Shown: piece after piece, positions 7,656-10,717 of the stretch
Layout: each line of letters starts with the position of its first letter
Position numbering within the stretch: position 1 is the stretch's first letter
Position numbers and translations under genes: made by a program
The notes under the pieces: model-generated
Told to the model about the DNA's origin: nothing
The model's input: the letters and a program-made list of their open reading frames with translations, nothing else
Database searches by the model: none
Origin: Gaopeijia sp032250675
Lineage (GTDB): Bacteria > Gemmatimonadota > Gemmatimonadetes > Longimicrobiales > Gaopeijiaceae
DNA: 10,717 nucleotides
Direction of reading: 5' to 3'
Assembly: GCA_032250675.1 (NCBI GenBank)
Contig: JAVVEY010000096.1
Location: 1-10,717 of the forward strand

Positions 7656-10600
7656 TCAGCGCCGGGGCGTCGGCCCCGCCCCCGTGGGCACCGTCCTCCC
7701 GCCGTGGAGTGCGCGCGTCGTCCCGGTCACCTCGCGCGTCTGGTAGTCCGCGAGCCACGCACGGTGCTCGGGCCCGTCGGGGAAGGACACCTCCGCTCCG
7801 TACGGATAGACCGTCTGCGACTGGAAGGGGAGCGGCTCGACGGTCTGACCCGTCGCGGTGTTCAGGTCGGCGTCCTTGATCCACCCGTCGGTGTAGAGGA
7901 GGAAGGTTCGCGTCCACCCCTCCCCCGGTTCGGGGCCGCTCGCGTCGAAGTCGACCGTCATCTCGTCGCCGGGGGCCATGACCACGTATCGATCATCCGC
8001 TCCGGTCAGGAGGGGGCGCACCTCTCCGTACCGGGTGTAGCGCCCACGGATCGGCAGCCAGGGACTCTCCGCCTCCACCCTCTGGTAGTCGAACCAGTGC
8101 GGCCCGGACCGCCCACCCTTCCGGTACTCCCTGGAGAAGCCACGGAAGTGGAGGTCTGCGGCGAGCGGACGGAGGAGGTGCAACCGGAAGGCGTCCGCCC
8201 GGGCGTCGGCCGGAGACGCCCCATCGGGCGCCCGTCCGGCCCGTCCCCCGGGCACCGACGCGGCCCGCCCTCCGGCCGTCGAGGCGGCGTCGACTCCGAG
8301 CCCGGATGCGGCGCGCTGCCCCCCGAGCACCGCTGCGGCGCGCTCGGCATCGCCGGCGAGCGAGAGGCCGCGGACCCCGCCGACCGCGAAGAAGGCGTGG
8401 TCCCAGTAGACCTCCATCCGGGAGGCGATCCGGACGCGGGGATCGTCGGGGTCGATGAGGCCGGTGAGATCCACGACGACGACCTTGTTCTTGCCCGAGG
8501 GGAAGCCGATGTCGGGGATCACCGTTTTCCACCCTCCACGACCGTCCGGGATCTGGAGGTGGGGCGGCTGAACCACCGGATCCTCGCGCTGCGTCATCGC
8601 CAGATTGATCGAGGCGTCGGAAGGGAAGATCCACCCCTGGAGGAAGAGGTGCGGGTCCGCGGCCTCGGCCACCTCACGGGGGAGTTCGAGCACGACGGCG
8701 TGGGGCTCTGTGATCCCCTGATACGGGCCGGCCCCGACATTCGACAGATAGATGTGATCCGTGCCGGAGAGGCGCTCCGACACGTCGAACCCCAGGTGAT
8801 CCACCGCCGAGGTGGGCGGGATGCGCCGCGAGACGTGGTAGAGGGTGAGGCGCGGGGGTGCGGGCGGAACGAACTTCTCGTCGACGAAGAGCTCGACCGA
8901 ATCGGGGTGATCCACCGCGAGGAGTTTCACCTCGTCGATGTAGGCCACCTCCCAGAGCTCTTCGGTGATCTGGAGGGTGTAGCGCCCGTCGCGGGCGCGG
9001 AGGCGCTCGGACGGGATCCGGAGGTACTCCCTGGAGGAGCCCGCGGGGGCGTAGACCCGCTCCATTCCGCGGTTCGCGCCGCCCATGATTCCGACCGGCA
9101 TCCCGAGGGCGCTCTTCCAGGTGGCATCGGTCACGAACTCGAAGGCCTCGCCGTTCCAGGCGTAGACGAAGGCGCACGACCCCTTCAGCTCCTGCGACTC
9201 GATGAGATCCTGATCGGTCCCGGGGAAGTGGAGGTACTGCGGCACGCCATTCGTCCAGACGATACGGATGACGTCGGCCTTGAGGTGGCTCCCGAGGCCG
9301 ATGTGGAGCCGGGGACCCCGCACGGTGCGGAACTGGTAGAGGTCGCCGGCGCGGATCTCGACGAGCGATCCCACGGCGAAGCGGTTCACCTTCCCACTCC
9401 CGGGGCCGAGCGCCGTGAGGTTGAGCGTGAGGTGGTGATTGAGATTCCCGCCGTCGTTGCGCAGGAGGCGCACCGCATCGGGCGTGCGGACGAGGAGATC
9501 GAGGTCGCCATCCTCATTGTAGTCGAGGATCGCCGCAGGGGTGACGCTTTGTCCGCCGGCCCCTCCGTCACCCCCGCCGAGGGGCGTGACGAGGGCGGTT
9601 CGGGAGATCTCGCGGAAGCGCCCACCCCCCTCGTTGTGAAGGAGGCGGAGGCCGGTCCCGGCGGCCACGGCGAGATCGAGGACGCCGTCGTTGTCGAAGT
9701 CGAAGAGGGTGCCTCCCACCGCGTCGGCGCTGGATGGGGAGCGGAGTGCGTCGACGGGGGAGGCGATCTCGACCTCCAGATCACCCGGCGTGAGCCCCCC
9801 CTCCGCGCTCCCCCGGAGGAGCGTCGGGGCACGCCCGCGCCCGAAGGTCACGACATCCGGGAAGCCGTCGTTGTCGAGGTCGCCCACCGCGAGGGCGTCG
9901 ACGGGGACGCCGCCGGGGACGCCCCCGTCGACGCCGATCGGCCTCAGCCGGTCCTCCCGGTCATTCATGATCCGGGTGAGTCCTGCGTCGCCGCGGGCGG
10001 CGAGGAGGTCGATGTCGCCGTCGTCATCGAGATCGGCGAAGGCGAAGGCGAGCACGCCGGTCACCCCCGCGATCCCCATCGCGCCGGGCACCGGGGTGAA
10101 TCGCCCCCTTCCGTCGTTTCGATGGATCCGTGTCGCGCCCTCATTCCCCACGATCAGATCGAGATCGGCGTCGTGATCGATATCCACGAAGACGGCCGAG
10201 AGGCCCGATCCGGCGTCGTCCGCTCCGTCCCGCGCGGAGGTGTCCTCGAAGCCCCAGGCGCCGTCGTGCCGATGGAGCTGGTTCGGGCCGTCGCGGACGA
10301 GGTAGAGGTCGAGCACGCCATCCGAGTCGACGTCGGCGACCTCGATCGACCGCACCCCCGTCACCCCCTCGAAGCCGGCCGGGGTGAGATCGACGAAGCG
10401 CCCGAGCTCGTTGCGGAGGAGGGTGACCCCGCTCTCGTTCCAGAGGAGGAGGTCGTCGTCCCCATCTCCCTCGAGGTCGGCGGCGATCCCCGCCCGGGCG
10501 GGGAGCCCGGCCAGGCCCGCGAAGTCGCTCGCGTCACGGAAGCGCAGCGCGTCGAGCACGGCGGTCTCGTCGGGGATATCGAGCCGGACCTCGTTGCTGA

Positions 10601-10717
10601 AGGCCAGCGTGGCCAGCCCGGTGGCCTCCCCGAGGGGCCCGCGCAGGCGATCGAGCGCACCCTGGTAGAGGGGGTCGATCCGCATGAGGTCGTGGAGGCG
10701 GGTGAAGGGAGCGCGCG
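7656..10717 (-). CDS. FG-GAP/VCBS – ASPIC/UnbV-like protein with a ~500-aa C-terminal region (N-terminus beyond window)
   Basis: The frame is open to the right edge, giving at least 1019 residues. An ATG at 10685 exists, but ten sense codons precede it and the nearby sequence (DPLYQGALDRLRGPLGE) looks internal, so the true start, probably with a signal peptide and perhaps TPR repeats, lies outside. Numbered from that ATG, seven calcium-loop motifs occur at 70, 118, 168, 218, 269, 329 and 388. Two vary from the consensus: DLEGDG at 70 and DIDHDA at 168. A divergent ASPIC/UnbV-like segment follows (about 415-482; NHHLTLNL, IRIVWTNGV). Residues 500-1009 form a separate region that opens with GSCAFVYAWNGEAFEFVTD and later has LRARDGRYTLQITEELWEV and LHFRGFSREYRKGG. 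I recognise this as a conserved but unassigned C-terminal part of some bacterial FG-GAP proteins. An Ala/Gly-rich stretch (about 774-832) interrupts it. The product is probably exported because its relatives are, but this cannot be shown here. No catalytic motif is evident. Confidence 0.9.
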   Translation of the reverse strand, partial: RAPFTRLHDLMRIDPLYQGALDRLRGPLGEATGLATLAFSNEVRLDIPDETAVLDALRFRDASDFAGLAGLPARAGIAADLEGDGDDDLLLWNESGVTLLRNELGRFVDLTPAGFEGVTGVRSIEVADVDSDGVLDLYLVRDGPNQLHRHDGAWGFEDTSARDGADDAGSGLSAVFVDIDHDADLDLIVGNEGATRIHRNDGRGRFTPVPGAMGIAGVTGVLAFAFADLDDDGDIDLLAARGDAGLTRIMNDREDRLRPIGVDGGVPGGVPVDALAVGDLDNDGFPDVVTFGRGRAPTLLRGSAEGGLTPGDLEVEIASPVDALRSPSSADAVGGTLFDFDNDGVLDLAVAAGTGLRLLHNEGGGRFREISRTALVTPLGGGDGGAGGQSVTPAAILDYNEDGDLDLLVRTPDAVRLLRNDGGNLNHHLTLNLTALGPGSGKVNRFAVGSLVEIRAGDLYQFRTVRGPRLHIGLGSHLKADVIRIVWTNGVPQYLHFPGTDQDLIESQELKGSCAFVYAWNGEAFEFVTDATWKSALGMPVGIMGGANRGMERVYAPAGSSREYLRIPSERLRARDGRYTLQITEELWEVAYIDEVKLLAVDHPDSVELFVDEKFVPPAPPRLTLYHVSRRIPPTSAVDHLGFDVSERLSGTDHIYLSNVGAGPYQGITEPHAVVLELPREVAEAADPHLFLQGWIFPSDASINLAMTQREDPVVQPPHLQIPDGRGGWKTVIPDIGFPSGKNKVVVVDLTGLIDPDDPRVRIASRMEVYWDHAFFAVGGVRGLSLAGDAERAAAVLGGQRAASGLGVDAASTAGGRAASVPGGRAGRAPDGASPADARADAFRLHLLRPLAADLHFRGFSREYRKGGRSGPHWFDYQRVEAESPWLPIRGRYTRYGEVRPLLTGADDRYVVMAPGDEMTVDFDASGPEPGEGWTRTFLLYTDGWIKDADLNTATGQTVEPLPFQSQTVYPYGAEVSFPDGPEHRAWLADYQTREVTGTTRALHGGRTVPTGAGPTPRR
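8190..8366 (-). other. Ala/Gly-rich low-complexity insertion inside the right-hand protein
   Basis: Residues about 774-832 of the minus-strand protein are Ala, Gly, Arg, Asp and Ser with recurring short phrases (ERAAAVLGGQRAAS, ASTAGGRAAS, PGGRAGRAPDG). They lie between FFAVGGVRG and LHLLRPLAADLHFRGFS, both of which look like ordered domain sequence. The stretch stays in frame, has no predicted strands and reads as a flexible loop or linker that grew by local repeat expansion. It could also be a species-specific insertion with no function. Confidence 0.6.

Noticed and set aside
1580..10717. Recurrent DNA words such as GTCGCCGTCG spread through the right two thirds, suggesting dispersed repeats
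   Set aside because: They encode the repeated calcium loops of the propellers, are irregularly spaced and follow the reading frames, so they are protein repeats and not a CRISPR array or other DNA repeat.

Overview
The window is very GC-rich DNA (roughly 70% by eye, not computed) and carries five bacterial protein genes. Two of them are cut by the window edges. No tRNA, rRNA, CRISPR array or transposase gene was recognised. High GC, codons ending almost always in G or C, no Shine-Dalgarno motifs at the visible starts, and a cluster of secreted FG-GAP/VCBS–ASPIC/UnbV proteins fit a Gram-negative environmental bacterium. Gemmatimonadota or a similar high-GC phylum is the best guess. That guess is inference; no marker gene here settles it.

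Left part (1–1579): a truncated small membrane protein with a CPEC half zinc ribbon runs leftward off the edge. Divergent from it is a bacterial deoxyhypusine-synthase-like gene (375–1352) that keeps the catalytic lysine. Its last codons and stop lie inside one arm of a near-perfect 35-bp inverted repeat (1337–1371 / 1487–1521). The repeat encloses a 115-bp self-complementary core and looks like a MITE- or REP-type element. Three to four copies of a 13-bp tandem repeat follow. The two flanking genes converge on this non-coding stretch.

Central and right part (1580–10717): three large genes encode predicted exported beta-propeller proteins. They are a 1237-aa lipoprotein (minus), a divergent 726-aa lipoprotein (plus) and a protein of at least 1019 aa (minus, N-terminus off the right edge) that converges on the second with a 4-nt gap. 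Together they hold four propeller modules, each with exactly seven calcium-loop motifs of the D-x-D-x-D-G type and each followed by an ASPIC/UnbV segment. The first protein is a tandem duplication of the whole module. The third adds a C-terminal region of about 500 aa of unknown function, interrupted by an Ala/Gly-rich low-complexity stretch.

Working picture: the right two thirds is a surface or periplasmic beta-propeller locus of unknown ligand. The left third pairs a polyamine-type (deoxyhypusine synthase family) enzyme with a mobile-looking structured repeat. Nothing in the sequence links the two halves functionally. The most unusual items are the structured repeat fused to the end of the deoxyhypusine-synthase-like gene, the 7+7 duplicated propeller with a degenerating second half, and the uncharacterised C-terminal region of the right-hand protein.
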